Assembly (NCBI RefSeq): GCF_010646885.2
Contig: NZ_CP050700.1
Span: 4,738,501 to 4,802,500 of the forward strand
Direction of reading: 5' to 3'
From: Desulfopila sp. IMCC35008
GTDB taxonomy: Bacteria; Desulfobacterota; Desulfobulbia; Desulfobulbales; Desulfocapsaceae
Length of the DNA stretch: 64,000 bases
Every line of letters begins with the position of its first letter. Position 1 is the first letter of the stretch. Positions 45,478 to 54,334 of this stretch are shown here, in pieces. The notes below the pieces were generated by a model, which was not told the DNA's origin, did no database searches, and saw nothing but the letters and a program-made list of their open reading frames with translations. Both the position numbers and the translations under genes were made by a program.

Positions 45478-45894
45478 TCACAAAGATCCCTGCCTTGAAA
45501 AGCTCACCTCAAAACGCTGCCCGGATTGGCCATGAATGTAAATCCCCTTGAGTGCGTCCTGGTCTCGATTATAATTCAGCAGGTAAACAGAACCTTCATA
45601 GTTCACGTCTTGTAATTGTATCATTACATATTGCAGCCCATTTTTTTGTGCAGTCTCGGTCTTCTCGACATGAATAGGACGTGGATTGAAGTATGCCGCC
45701 TTCAGCGCGTTACTCTTACCGTATCTCAACTCTATAACATAGGGTGCATCTGTTCGAACCCAGCGGCCCTGCATTGCCAGATAATCTGGAGAAAGAAAGG
45801 CGGTATCCTGGGCCTGACATGGACCAACGACCATGAGAACGGTTATAAAAAGAACTACTCCCAGAACTAATCGTCGGTTAACTAAAGACATCAT
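45478..45894 (-). CDS. exported hypothetical protein
   Basis: A 138-residue protein with a clear signal peptide (MMSLVNRRLVLGVVLFITVL, cut after about AQA-type CQAQ) and a small beta-rich mature part containing QGRWVRTDAPYVIELRYG and GSVYLLNYNRDQDALKG. AAGGAG sits 4-7 bp before the double ATG at 45894/45891, so the open frame to 45945 is not used. I do not recognise a named family; the repeat of strand-like segments suggests a lipocalin- or Slp-like small barrel, without proof. Confidence 0.6.
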   Translation of the reverse strand: MMSLVNRRLVLGVVLFITVLMVVGPCQAQDTAFLSPDYLAMQGRWVRTDAPYVIELRYGKSNALKAAYFNPRPIHVEKTETAQKNGLQYVMIQLQDVNYEGSVYLLNYNRDQDALKGIYIHGQSGQRFEVSFSRQGSL

Positions 45895-46272
45895 CGTTCT
45901 CCTTTTCATAAATTTATGCAGATCACTCAATGGAAACCGCACCAAACTTTACCACACCCCAACCTCGCCCAAATGGCATGATCCACATGCCCCTCCCCCT
46001 TTTTTAAGCGCCAGGGTCATCATACAAAAGCAGCGACAGTGATCCCCACTCATTCAGGATCCACGCAATTGTCATACCCCCAATATGCCTTGTATATGGT
46101 ATTATTCCCCAAATGTGGCATGAAACAGCGAGATATCTTCTAAAATGTCTCGAAATACGCAAAATCTACTTTCGAGGATTTATCAATACATCCAAGATGT
46201 ATAACTTTTGCAGGAAGCACCTATCGACCCATTACTGCTTTCGGTGCACTTGAACTCTAACGACCTTAAATA
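45895..46272. other. intergenic gap without recognisable feature
   Basis: 378 bp between divergent genes. It must hold promoters for the exported protein and the DUF1499 lipoprotein, but I see no convincing -35/-10 pair or repeat. Confidence 0.5.
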
Positions 46273-46731
46273 ATGAACAGACAAACCCACCTCGCTCTCC
46301 TATTCGTCATTACGCTCACCGGATGCTCGGGAACCAAGCCGGAACTCGGGGTCAACGATGGTCAGTTGAATCCATGCCCCAAGACTCCCAACTGTGTAAA
46401 CAGTCAGGCTACAGATGAAAAACACTCAATTCCCCCTCTCCATTACACCGGCAACCGAGAGGAAGCACGACTCAGACTCTTACATATCCTTAAATCCGCA
46501 AAACGTGCCAGTATCATGATTTCAGAACAGGAGTATATTCGAGTACAGTTCACCTCTGCCCTGTTCCGCTTTGCTGATGATACGGAATTTTATTTCCAGG
46601 AAGATCAAGACAGAAACAAGGTAATTCACGTTCGTTCCGCCTCCCGTATCGGATATTCAGACTTCGGTACCAATCGACAGCGAGTGGAGAAGATAAGGAA
46701 AAAATTTCAAAACCCACCAGACGAAGAATGA
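46273..46731 (+). CDS. DUF1499 lipoprotein
   Basis: A 152-residue envelope lipoprotein. The signal peptide ends in the lipobox LTGC (cysteine near residue 18), so it is lipid-anchored. The DUF1499 domain follows with LNPCPKTPNCVNSQATDEKH at the start and HVRSASRIGYSDFGTNRQRVEKI at the end, the most conserved parts of this family. Molecular function is unknown. The start lacks a clear ribosome site. Confidence 0.85.
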   Translation: MNRQTHLALLFVITLTGCSGTKPELGVNDGQLNPCPKTPNCVNSQATDEKHSIPPLHYTGNREEARLRLLHILKSAKRASIMISEQEYIRVQFTSALFRFADDTEFYFQEDQDRNKVIHVRSASRIGYSDFGTNRQRVEKIRKKFQNPPDEE

Positions 46732-47103
46732 TAATTTACCTGATAATTCTCTTCACACCGTCAACCTCTACTACCAGGTAGACCTGATAGTACATATGTG
46801 CCGATGATGTTCAGAAGTATAATTCCACCGCCCCTTCTCCTGACCATCTGACTCGGTCAGGATCGTCACAGAAACGTCGGGGGAAGAGAAAAGTTCAGAG
46901 TATGAGTTCGGCGAACATCGATTCCCCTGTTACGAGGTGGCTATCTGGGAGACACTCAGGTGATGAGCATTACAACACTGTACGACCTCTATATTTTTAA
47001 ATATTTCTTCTCATTTAGTTTTTGACTTGCCCAGGTCTATTGTGAAACAATGCTTGCATGATCATTTTGTCTCAATATAACCGCAGTACACGAGAAAACA
47101 CAC
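46732..47103. other. intergenic gap without recognisable feature
   Basis: 372 bp upstream of the hybrid kinase. Short palindromic bits such as CTACCAGGTAG occur, but no promoter or gene is convincing. Confidence 0.45.
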
Positions 47104-49860
47104 ATGAGCGAAATCTTTCGGCTGCTTACACCAATTACCTACTGGATCCTGATAATTCTGTGGTCCTTTATCCTCTATTTTTATATCAAAAGGATGTGGG
47201 GCAGCAAAACGAACCAGCTGTTTCATGTGCTTGTTCTTGTTCTTGCAATAGACGCCTTTCGCACCCTCTTTGAAAGCTTCTACTTTGGCCTCTGGTACAC
47301 CTCTCTTTCAGGGCTTATATCAATACAGATCGGTGAATTCCTGACACAGCCTGAAGTGGTGATCATCCCAAAGCTCATAAACGTTATCGCTGCAGTCATT
47401 ATTATCGTATTACTGCTCAAAAGGTGGCTTCCCATGGAGGAAGAAGAGCAAAACCGACGGCTTATGGATTTGCAGGAAAGCGAGGAGGAGTTCAGGGCCT
47501 TTTTTGACAACAACCCGTTGTCTTGCTGGCTTGAGGATTTCTCCGAGGTACAGAAACATTTTGAACGACTTCATAAGAGGGGTGTTACCGATCTCGACAG
47601 CTACCTTGATGAACACCCTGATCAGTTAGAAAAATTCGCTCAAGCCATTCAAATCAAGGATGTTAACCTTGCCGCTCTCGAACTTCACAAAGCTGAGTGC
47701 AAGGAGCAGTTATTTCTGGGGTTGGACAAAACCTTTACGGATGAATCTTTCAAGGTTTTCAGAAAAGAGATTGTTGACTTATGGCAAGGCACAACTCAAA
47801 ACAGTCATGACGGAGTGGTTAAAACCCTTGATGACGAACTTCGTTATGTGCAAGTCAGTTTCAGGATATTGCCCGGCCATGAGAAAACCATGGATAACGT
47901 GTTGGTGACACTTGCCGATAACACCTCAAAATGGCATGCCGAACAACAGTTATTAGAAAGCCGGAATAGATTTAACCTCGCGATGCAGTTTACCAATGAT
48001 GGGTTGTATGACTGGGATTTTGAAAACGGTACAATATGGTACTCTGCCGGCTGGAAAAAAATGCTGGGGTATGAGCCTGACGAGTTGGAAAATGATTTCT
48101 CTGTCTGGGAGCGACTTACCCATCCAGACGATGTGAAGGTGTCATGGCTGATGCTCAATGAGGTCATCGACCGTAAACGGCCCCGGTTTGAATTGGAATT
48201 CCAAATGCAGCATAAAGATGGTCATTGGGTTGATATATTATCACGGGCCAATGTTGTATTTGATTCTGAAGGAAAAGCGAAACGAGTCGTAGGAACTCAT
48301 GTTGATATCACTGAAAGAAAAAGGTTTGAAAAAGAGCTGACGAAACAGAAAGAAAAAATAGAACAGTACCTCAACCTTGCAGGCGTAATCTTTGTGGCGA
48401 TAAACTCAAAAGGGGTCGTCACCCTGGTGAATCAAAAAGGTTGCGAAGTGCTAGGGTATGCGCAGAATGAAATAATCGGTGGCAATTGGTTTGAAACGTT
48501 CATTCCAAAACGAATCAAACAAGACGTCATCCATACATCCAAACGACTACTCAACGGAGACCTTGAAGGTGCGGAGTACTTAGAAAACTCTATCCTCACC
48601 AAAACAGGCGAGGAAAGACTGATAGCCTGGCACAATACTGTTTTAAAGGATGCGAACAACACCATAACCGGCCATCTCAGTGCCGGTGAAGATATCACCG
48701 AAAAAAGACAGCTGGAGAACGACTTATTTCAGGCTCGAAAAATGGAGTCTATCGGTAACCTCGCTGGGGGCATAGCTCATGACTTTAACAATATCCTTTC
48801 CTCGATAATCGGCTTCACAGAACTCGCTTTAGCTGATGCCAGGGAAGGTTCCTCCCAGAAAGATGACCTGGAAGAAGTCCTCGCAGCCGGCCTGAGGGCC
48901 AAGGAGCTGGTCCAGCAGATACTCGCGTTTGCCCGCCAATCTGATCAAAAGTCACAGCCCATTCACATCAACGATATTATCACTCAAACACTGAAGTTAC
49001 TGCGTCCTTCAGCACCGAGCACCATTGAAATTGTTGCCAACCTTGAGGAGACTCCTGCCGTCATCGGCAACACCTCTCAGCTGCACCAGGTAGTCATGAA
49101 CCTCTGCACCAATGCCATTCATTCCCTTCAGGAGCAGGGTGGAACCATTCACATCGACTTGAAAAAGAGGAGCTTCGAAAACAACCCTGATCATGCATCA
49201 GGAAAAAATACCGCCAAAGAGTATATTGAACTCATTATTACGGACAATGGTCCGGGTATCGATTCGACAATTATTGAGAAGATCTTCGAGCCATATTTCA
49301 CTACGAAGGATATCGGCGAAGGTACAGGCATGGGATTGGCGATGGTGAAGGGTATTATCGAAAGCTATGGCGGTCATATCCAGGTGAAAAGTGAACCGGG
49401 TATAATGACGGCATTCACGATTCAGTTACCTTCTGCAACGAGTATAAAGAAAAGGGAAAAAACGAGCGATGAACCACTTGCCTCGGGCACGGAACGTATA
49501 CTTTTCGTCGATGATGAACCACCAATCACCCTAATGGGATATCGCATACTAAAAAGTCTGGGGTATGACGTGACGGTTAAAACAAACAGCATTGAAACCC
49601 TTGAGTTGTTTAAAGAAATGCCGGAAGCATTCGATATCGTTATTAGCGACGTGACAATGCCGTTAATGACCGGCGATGAACTCGCTCTCGAAATTCGAAA
49701 AATCAGACCGGACATCCCAATTATTCTTTGTACTGGATATAGCAGTATAATTAATGATGAGAAGGCCCGACAGATTGAGATAAATGCTCTCACATACAAA
49801 CCATTTACAAGACCAGATTTAGCCCGAACAGTAAGAGCAGTGCTGGATGGTGCCCAGTAG
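47104..49860 (+). CDS. membrane PAS hybrid sensor histidine kinase
   Basis: A 918-residue hybrid kinase and the only complete kinase of this signalling island. Three N-terminal hydrophobic helices (about 9-29, 38-55, 86-106) are followed by a degenerate PAS (about 127-270), two clearer PAS domains (about 283-408 and 417-535), a HisKA domain with phosphoacceptor H559 in GGIAHDFNN, a HATPase (N box MNLCTNAIHS, G boxes DNGPGI and GTGMGLAMVKG, to about 776), and a C-terminal receiver (about 798-915) with acidic pair DD at its start and D849 as phosphorylation site. No DNA-binding partner lies adjacent. Confidence 0.9.
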   Translation: MSEIFRLLTPITYWILIILWSFILYFYIKRMWGSKTNQLFHVLVLVLAIDAFRTLFESFYFGLWYTSLSGLISIQIGEFLTQPEVVIIPKLINVIAAVIIIVLLLKRWLPMEEEEQNRRLMDLQESEEEFRAFFDNNPLSCWLEDFSEVQKHFERLHKRGVTDLDSYLDEHPDQLEKFAQAIQIKDVNLAALELHKAECKEQLFLGLDKTFTDESFKVFRKEIVDLWQGTTQNSHDGVVKTLDDELRYVQVSFRILPGHEKTMDNVLVTLADNTSKWHAEQQLLESRNRFNLAMQFTNDGLYDWDFENGTIWYSAGWKKMLGYEPDELENDFSVWERLTHPDDVKVSWLMLNEVIDRKRPRFELEFQMQHKDGHWVDILSRANVVFDSEGKAKRVVGTHVDITERKRFEKELTKQKEKIEQYLNLAGVIFVAINSKGVVTLVNQKGCEVLGYAQNEIIGGNWFETFIPKRIKQDVIHTSKRLLNGDLEGAEYLENSILTKTGEERLIAWHNTVLKDANNTITGHLSAGEDITEKRQLENDLFQARKMESIGNLAGGIAHDFNNILSSIIGFTELALADAREGSSQKDDLEEVLAAGLRAKELVQQILAFARQSDQKSQPIHINDIITQTLKLLRPSAPSTIEIVANLEETPAVIGNTSQLHQVVMNLCTNAIHSLQEQGGTIHIDLKKRSFENNPDHASGKNTAKEYIELIITDNGPGIDSTIIEKIFEPYFTTKDIGEGTGMGLAMVKGIIESYGGHIQVKSEPGIMTAFTIQLPSATSIKKREKTSDEPLASGTERILFVDDEPPITLMGYRILKSLGYDVTVKTNSIETLELFKEMPEAFDIVISDVTMPLMTGDELALEIRKIRPDIPIILCTGYSSIINDEKARQIEINALTYKPFTRPDLARTVRAVLDGAQ

Positions 49861-49994
49861 GCCTGGCCAGGGAAGAACACGAGGTACTGGACCTTATCCT
49901 GATCAACCTCACAGCCAAACCACAACAAAAGGTTCCCGCTCAATTAAATAATAGTACAGAGTGTCACAGAAGGTATCAACACGAAATAAAAAAC

Positions 49995-50321
49995 ATGGTT
50001 GATAGCTCCTTGACGAGCCTTTTGAAGATACCCGCCGGATCATCGAAAGCTTTCTCTTGTATACCAAATTCAGCCCATCCCCTGGAATGTAAACAGAGGA
50101 AATATGGAGCAGAAGTTGACCTGGACCCGGGAAGCGGGCTGGAGAAGATACACTGCCCAGCCAATGAAATAGGGGTTGGGGAGGCCATCGGCCATGCTGT
50201 CATTTATCGCAAACACCACGGCAGAATAAGCGTTACCAGCCCAGAAGGAGAAGGCATGGACTTTACGACCCACCTTCCCCCGGAGCCTCACTCATGCGAA
50301 AAAACATGTATACCGGATTGA
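49995..50321 (+). pseudogene. decayed histidine kinase ATPase-domain fragment
   Basis: An open frame of 108 codons whose second half resembles the end of a HATPase domain: EIGVGEAIGHAVIYRKHHGR and VTSPEGEGMDFTTHLPPE correspond to GxGLAI(S/V)H...GHGGxI and GTTFTIxLP of intact kinases. The G residues of the ATP lid are lost and the upstream part no longer reads as a kinase. The stretch 49861-49994 also shows kinase-like debris in another frame. I read it as a dead kinase remnant. Confidence 0.45.
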
Positions 50322-50382
50322 GTATCAGACTAAAGCGGTTATGGTTTAAAGATGTATATTACCTTTTTATTATGAGGTCATA

Positions 50383-50541
50383 ATGGCTCAAAAAATGGAA
50401 TCCCTTGGCACGCTTGCAATTGGTATTCAGGGTTTGCTCGACAAACCGATAGCCAGAAAGACACTCATTTTTCAAGTGCGCACCGCCCTCGACAAGGGTA
50501 CTCCTGAGCTGCTACACAAGGGGTTTGGCACGGAACAATAG
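50383..50541 (+). pseudogene. HisKA start fused to receiver end, remnant of a hybrid kinase
   Basis: A 52-residue frame beginning MAQKMESLGTLAIGI, which matches the region just before a kinase phosphohistidine (AQKMESLGTLAGGIAH in relatives), then passing without stop to GLLDKPIARKTLIFQVRTAL, which matches the last helix of a receiver domain (KPI...L...IR..LD). The phosphohistidine, ATPase and most of the receiver are absent. The best explanation is one large in-frame deletion. Confidence 0.5.
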
Positions 50542-50546
50542 TATTA

Positions 50547-51662
50547 TCAGGTGACAGGCAATTGAATGTAAAATACTGTACCCTGATCCGTTGAGGTAAA
50601 CGACAACTTGCCTCCATGTTTTTCCGTAATGATGGAGTAGGCAATAGCCAGCCCCTGGCCGGTTCCTTTACCCACCTCCTTCGTGGTGAAAAATGGGTCG
50701 AATATTCGTGCCTTGATCGATTCCGGTATTCCCCCACCATTATCCTCTATGGCAATCAGGATTCCACCTTTTTTCTGCCGGGAGCGAATAGTTATCCAGC
50801 CTTTTTCTGTCGTACCGTAACCGGCTGACTCAAGCGCATGGGCTGCATTGACAATGATGTTGAGTATGACCTGGTTGATATCCGAAATGTGACATTCTAT
50901 ATGAGGCAGTTCCTCATCCAGTTCAAAGTTGATGTCTGCAATATATTTCCACTCATTCCGGCAGACGGTTACGGAATTCCTGATGGCCTCATTAATATCT
51001 GCGGCAACCTGTTTGTCTTCACCCGGATGGGCAAATTGCTTCATCGACAGGACGATATTGGTAATCTGCTTTATACCATCAATTGACTGCTTGAGCGCCA
51101 GGGGAAACTCTTCGACCAGGTATTCAATATCATGTTCCTCACAAATTGAGCGCACCCGAGACACCGAGACACCTTTCGTATCGTCAGTAGAGGTTAGCAA
51201 CTCCAGGGACTCGGAAATATATGAACGGATATCGCCAAACGATTCATGAACAAAGGAGAGATTACTTGTAACGAACTGGGCCGGGGTATTTATTTCATGG
51301 GCAATACCCCCTGCCAGGGTGCCGAGGGCCTCGAGTTTCTGCGCATGTCGCAGCTCTCGTTCCATCGCTTTTTCCTGGGTTATATCGCGCTGCACACTGA
51401 CGTAGTGCGTTATCTCCTTATACTGATTCCAGATCGGTGAGATGGTTACCTCTGCAATGTATTCCTGCCCATCCTTTCTCCTGTTAATAAGGGGTCCACG
51501 GTAGACCTTTCCACTACCTATGGTCGACCACATTTCCCGGTAAACCTCCTGCCCCTGTTTGCCGCTTTCTGCTGTGACCACATCGAAACGTTTACGGAGC
51601 TGACGTTTCATTGAGTCCAGTATATGAACCTCATCGTCAACGAACAGGATCTTTTCATGCAT
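50547..51662 (-). CDS. histidine kinase with truncated receiver fused to PAS
   Basis: A 371-residue kinase. Residues 1-32 are the start of a receiver domain (ILFVDDEVHILDSMKRQLRK, acidic pair D9/D10). At SGKQ (33-36) the sequence switches to the second half of a PAS domain (EVYREMWSTIGSGKVYRG, NRRKDGQEY), so the receiver has lost its phosphorylated aspartate. HisKA follows with H122 in GTLAGGIAHEINTPAQF, then a HATPase with INQVILNIIVNAAHA, DNGGGIP and GKGTGQGLAIAYSI. It could still be an active kinase. The frame is open up to 51764, but the ATG at 51662 begins the receiver; neither start has a clear ribosome site. Confidence 0.7.
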   Translation of the reverse strand: MHEKILFVDDEVHILDSMKRQLRKRFDVVTAESGKQGQEVYREMWSTIGSGKVYRGPLINRRKDGQEYIAEVTISPIWNQYKEITHYVSVQRDITQEKAMERELRHAQKLEALGTLAGGIAHEINTPAQFVTSNLSFVHESFGDIRSYISESLELLTSTDDTKGVSVSRVRSICEEHDIEYLVEEFPLALKQSIDGIKQITNIVLSMKQFAHPGEDKQVAADINEAIRNSVTVCRNEWKYIADINFELDEELPHIECHISDINQVILNIIVNAAHALESAGYGTTEKGWITIRSRQKKGGILIAIEDNGGGIPESIKARIFDPFFTTKEVGKGTGQGLAIAYSIITEKHGGKLSFTSTDQGTVFYIQLPVT

Positions 51663-52061
51663 AGAAAATGGTCTGGCAATTTTTTGGTTTAGAATTTCCT
51701 GCAACGGGGAATTAATGAGTAGCCCAAACCGGTGGTCATGGAAGCCCAACGTTCCGCCCTGCATCTATATCTTTGATCTCCAATACTTTTATTATGCTTG
51801 GATCAGATGTTTTTTCCTGGGAAATCTGATCCAACGGTAAAGTCCATGAATCCTCCCCCCGGAGCATCTTCGAAAGTCATCTTGTATCCGGCACTACAAA
51901 GCGATAAAGTCAATTAAGGATGAGGTAAACATTCCTTATCTGAGAGAACACACAAAGTGGCGCCGGGTTGGTTGTGAACCCTTATGACACACAAGACAGG
52001 ACCGAACATTGGCCTGCTCTGGCAATGAAATGAAAAAATGGAAAAAAAATAAACGAACGAC
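51663..52061. other. intergenic gap between divergent sensor genes
   Basis: 399 bp with no supported gene. A small inverted repeat, GGGTT/AACCC around 51966-51982, is the only structure noticed. It should contain promoters for both flanking genes. Confidence 0.4.
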
Positions 52062-53165
52062 ATGAGCGGACAAGTGTTATTGGAAGAATTTCTTCTCTCA
52101 GAGGAAGAATGGTTGATGGGACGAATTCTGAATTATGCCCGGACTACAGGATTTACAGAATATACCTCAACTCTTAAGGAGGCCTGGCGGTTATCGATCT
52201 CTGGGCTGACCTCGTCTATCGTCCTCGCAAAACAGGTCCTTCAAGAAACTCCTGAGCTTACGCCGGACTTTGACTTTCAAGATAATCCAATTGCCCACTT
52301 TGGGGTTGTTGAGGCACAGCGGCATCGTGAGAGAGGGATTGACCTGGCTATGTTTCTCAGCCTGTTCAAATATTACCGGCGGGCCTATCGGGATGTCATC
52401 CTGGAGAAAGCACCGACTGAACTCGACAAGAATGCATCTCTCGCGTTTCTCGATCGCACCTTTGATATCATTGAAATCGCCTTTACAGTTGAGTGGTCGG
52501 GGCGAAAAGAGGATGCCAACCTCAGACAGCTCCAGGTCATGAACAGGCAGATGACAAATGAGAAGAACAAGTATCTCACCATATTTGAAAGTCTGCCAAG
52601 CCCCGCATTTCTTGTAAATAGCGACGGTTCTCTGGACAATATGAACCTCATGGCGACCAGTTATTTCAACCCCGAGTCTACCTCCGGTGGGTATTATTAT
52701 CGCCATTCCGAGCAGCAGACCGGGGAAACGGATACGGAGTCGCACGAATCAGCTGAACAGAAAAGGCCCATCGGAGAAATACTGCCGTGGCTCACCCGGG
52801 AACTGGAGCTTTTCATGTCCAACAAGCTGGAAACACCACGGTTTATCAAACATGTTGATATATATAAAAAGGAATACACCTTCGTTGTCAGACTCTCGGA
52901 AATGTTCGATGTCAGCCGGAAATTCAACGGAGCAGTCATCATTCTTGAGGACATTACGAGACTTAAACAGGTAGAGAGTGACTTCAAGAAACTTGCCGGT
53001 TTCATTCCTATATGCTCACATTGTAAGAATATCCGGGATGATAAAGGTGCCTGGAATAAGCTTGAAGAATTTATAGAACAGAGATCCGAAGCGTTGTTTA
53101 GCCATAGCATCTGCGATACATGCCTTGAGAAGCACTATGGGCCAGATGACGAGAGCGACAGCTGA
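52062..53165 (+). CDS. PAS signalling protein with RsbRD-like N-terminus and four-cysteine C-terminus
   Basis: A 367-residue soluble signalling protein. The helical N-terminal domain (about 1-160, ISGLTSSIVLAKQVL, RERGIDLAMFLSLFKYYRRAYRD) resembles RsbR/globin-like sensor domains of kinases; a PAS domain (about 178-305) begins IFESLPSPAFLVNSDGSL; the C-terminus carries the module GFIPICSHCKNIRDDKGAW with two CXXC pairs 29 residues apart, identical in spacing to that at 2749-3630. There is no kinase, cyclase or DNA-binding domain. Output may be through the cysteine module or protein contact. It lies next to the PocR fusion gene, 63 bp downstream. Confidence 0.72.
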   Translation: MSGQVLLEEFLLSEEEWLMGRILNYARTTGFTEYTSTLKEAWRLSISGLTSSIVLAKQVLQETPELTPDFDFQDNPIAHFGVVEAQRHRERGIDLAMFLSLFKYYRRAYRDVILEKAPTELDKNASLAFLDRTFDIIEIAFTVEWSGRKEDANLRQLQVMNRQMTNEKNKYLTIFESLPSPAFLVNSDGSLDNMNLMATSYFNPESTSGGYYYRHSEQQTGETDTESHESAEQKRPIGEILPWLTRELELFMSNKLETPRFIKHVDIYKKEYTFVVRLSEMFDVSRKFNGAVIILEDITRLKQVESDFKKLAGFIPICSHCKNIRDDKGAWNKLEEFIEQRSEALFSHSICDTCLEKHYGPDDESDS

Positions 53166-53228
53166 CAGGAATGTGTGCGGTTCTCGCCTTCAGAAAATCA
53201 GAAAATTGAAATACAGATATCTCGATTT

Positions 53229-53864
53229 ATGGGTCATAAAACCAGTGGAATGCAGTCAAAGACAACAAACCCTCAGTGGCAGCTTACTGAACTTGTACGT
53301 CTTGAGAAACTGCAAAAAATCCAGGATTCTTTCGCTGAGGCTAACCAGATCGCTTCCACCATCACCGATATTAACGGTGTCCCTATAAACAACTTCAGCA
53401 ACCATTCAGAAGTATGCCGCATTATACGGGCTTCGCCTAAAGGACGAGAGAATTGCATGCGCTCCGGCAAGCAACTTGGCCTGGAAGCGGCGGCAAGAAT
53501 GGAGCCGTACCACAAGATGTGTCTCAGCATTGGGATTACTGATGCGGCAGCACCCATTATCGTTGATGGTGTACACATTGCCAACTGGCTAATTGGCCAG
53601 TATCACGTACGGGGCGTTGACGAACAACGTATTCGCTCGTATTCGCGTGAGATCGGTGTCAATGAAGAGGTAAAAGAAAAGATATTTGAACCTTTCTTCA
53701 CCACCAAGACTGTGGGGAAGGGGACAGGACAGGGACTCGCCTTGGCCTATACGACAATAATAGATGGGCACGGGGGCACGATACACGTCACTTCAGAACC
53801 CGGAAAAGGGACAGAGTTCAGAATAACCCTGCCTCTCCAACTCTCAGAAGAAGTATCACAATAG
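53229..53864 (+). CDS. PocR sensory domain fused to the end of a histidine kinase ATPase domain
   Basis: A 211-residue chimera. Residues about 20-143 are a PocR domain (ITDINGVPINNFSNHSEVCR, GVHIANWLIGQYHVRGVDE), which binds small hydrocarbon-type ligands or senses redox through cysteines (C63, C76, C98). At about E146 the sequence runs straight into the last third of a HATPase (EKIFEPFFTTKTVGKGTGQG, then GTEFRITLPL). HisKA, N box and first G box are missing, so it cannot bind ATP normally or autophosphorylate. It looks like an internal in-frame deletion of a PocR-PAS-kinase. Starts at 53175 (GTG) or 53250 are also possible. A terminator follows. Confidence 0.6.
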   Translation: MGHKTSGMQSKTTNPQWQLTELVRLEKLQKIQDSFAEANQIASTITDINGVPINNFSNHSEVCRIIRASPKGRENCMRSGKQLGLEAAARMEPYHKMCLSIGITDAAAPIIVDGVHIANWLIGQYHVRGVDEQRIRSYSREIGVNEEVKEKIFEPFFTTKTVGKGTGQGLALAYTTIIDGHGGTIHVTSEPGKGTEFRITLPLQLSEEVSQ

Positions 53865-53894
53865 CCACACTGCAGCTGTTGTCGATTACAAAAG

Positions 53895-53930
53895 CCATAA
53901 AGCCCCTGTCGAAAGACAGGGGCTTTATGG
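53895..53930. terminator. bidirectional terminator between the PocR fusion and glnK
   Basis: CCATAAAGCCCCTGTC (53895-53910) and its exact complement (53915-53930) form a 16-bp stem capped by a GAAA tetraloop. It lies between convergent genes. Confidence 0.85.
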
Positions 53931-53980
53931 GTACAGCAGAAGGTTGGGGGAGTTACTTCTTTACAACATACTGCGTACTG

Positions 53981-54319
53981 CTAGATTGCTTCCTTTCCTT
54001 GCTCGCCGGTCCTGATTCGCATTACATTATCAACCGGTGTTACAAAGATCTTTCCGTCACCAATTTTTCCTGAGTTTGCCGACTCACGGATGGCATTGAC
54101 AATCTTGTCGGCCAGCTCTTCAGCTACGACCAGTTCCAATTTGGTCTTGGGGTTGAATTCTACATTGTACTCAGCACCCCGATACACTTCTTTATGACCT
54201 TTCTGGCGCCCGTATCCTTTTACCTCAGACACCGTCATTCCTGTAATACCGAGGTCGGTGAGGGCCTCTTTTACACTTTCAAGCTTGAACGGCTTGATGA
54301 TTGCTTCTATTTTTTTCAT
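53981..54319 (-). CDS. glnK: nitrogen regulatory protein P-II (GlnK type)
   Basis: Trimeric nitrogen/energy sensor that binds 2-oxoglutarate and ATP/ADP and blocks AmtB when nitrogen is sufficient. The 112-residue protein has all P-II landmarks: KIEAIIKPFKLESVKEAL, the T-loop YRGAEYNVEFNPKTKLE with the uridylylation tyrosine, and the C-loop GKIFVTPVDNVMRIRTGE. It lies 15 bp after amtB and is cotranscribed with it, hence GlnK rather than GlnB. The pair may also feed signals to NifA. Confidence 0.93.
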   Translation of the reverse strand: MKKIEAIIKPFKLESVKEALTDLGITGMTVSEVKGYGRQKGHKEVYRGAEYNVEFNPKTKLELVVAEELADKIVNAIRESANSGKIGDGKIFVTPVDNVMRIRTGEQGKEAI

Positions 54320-54334
54320 TCGTCAGTCCTCTTA

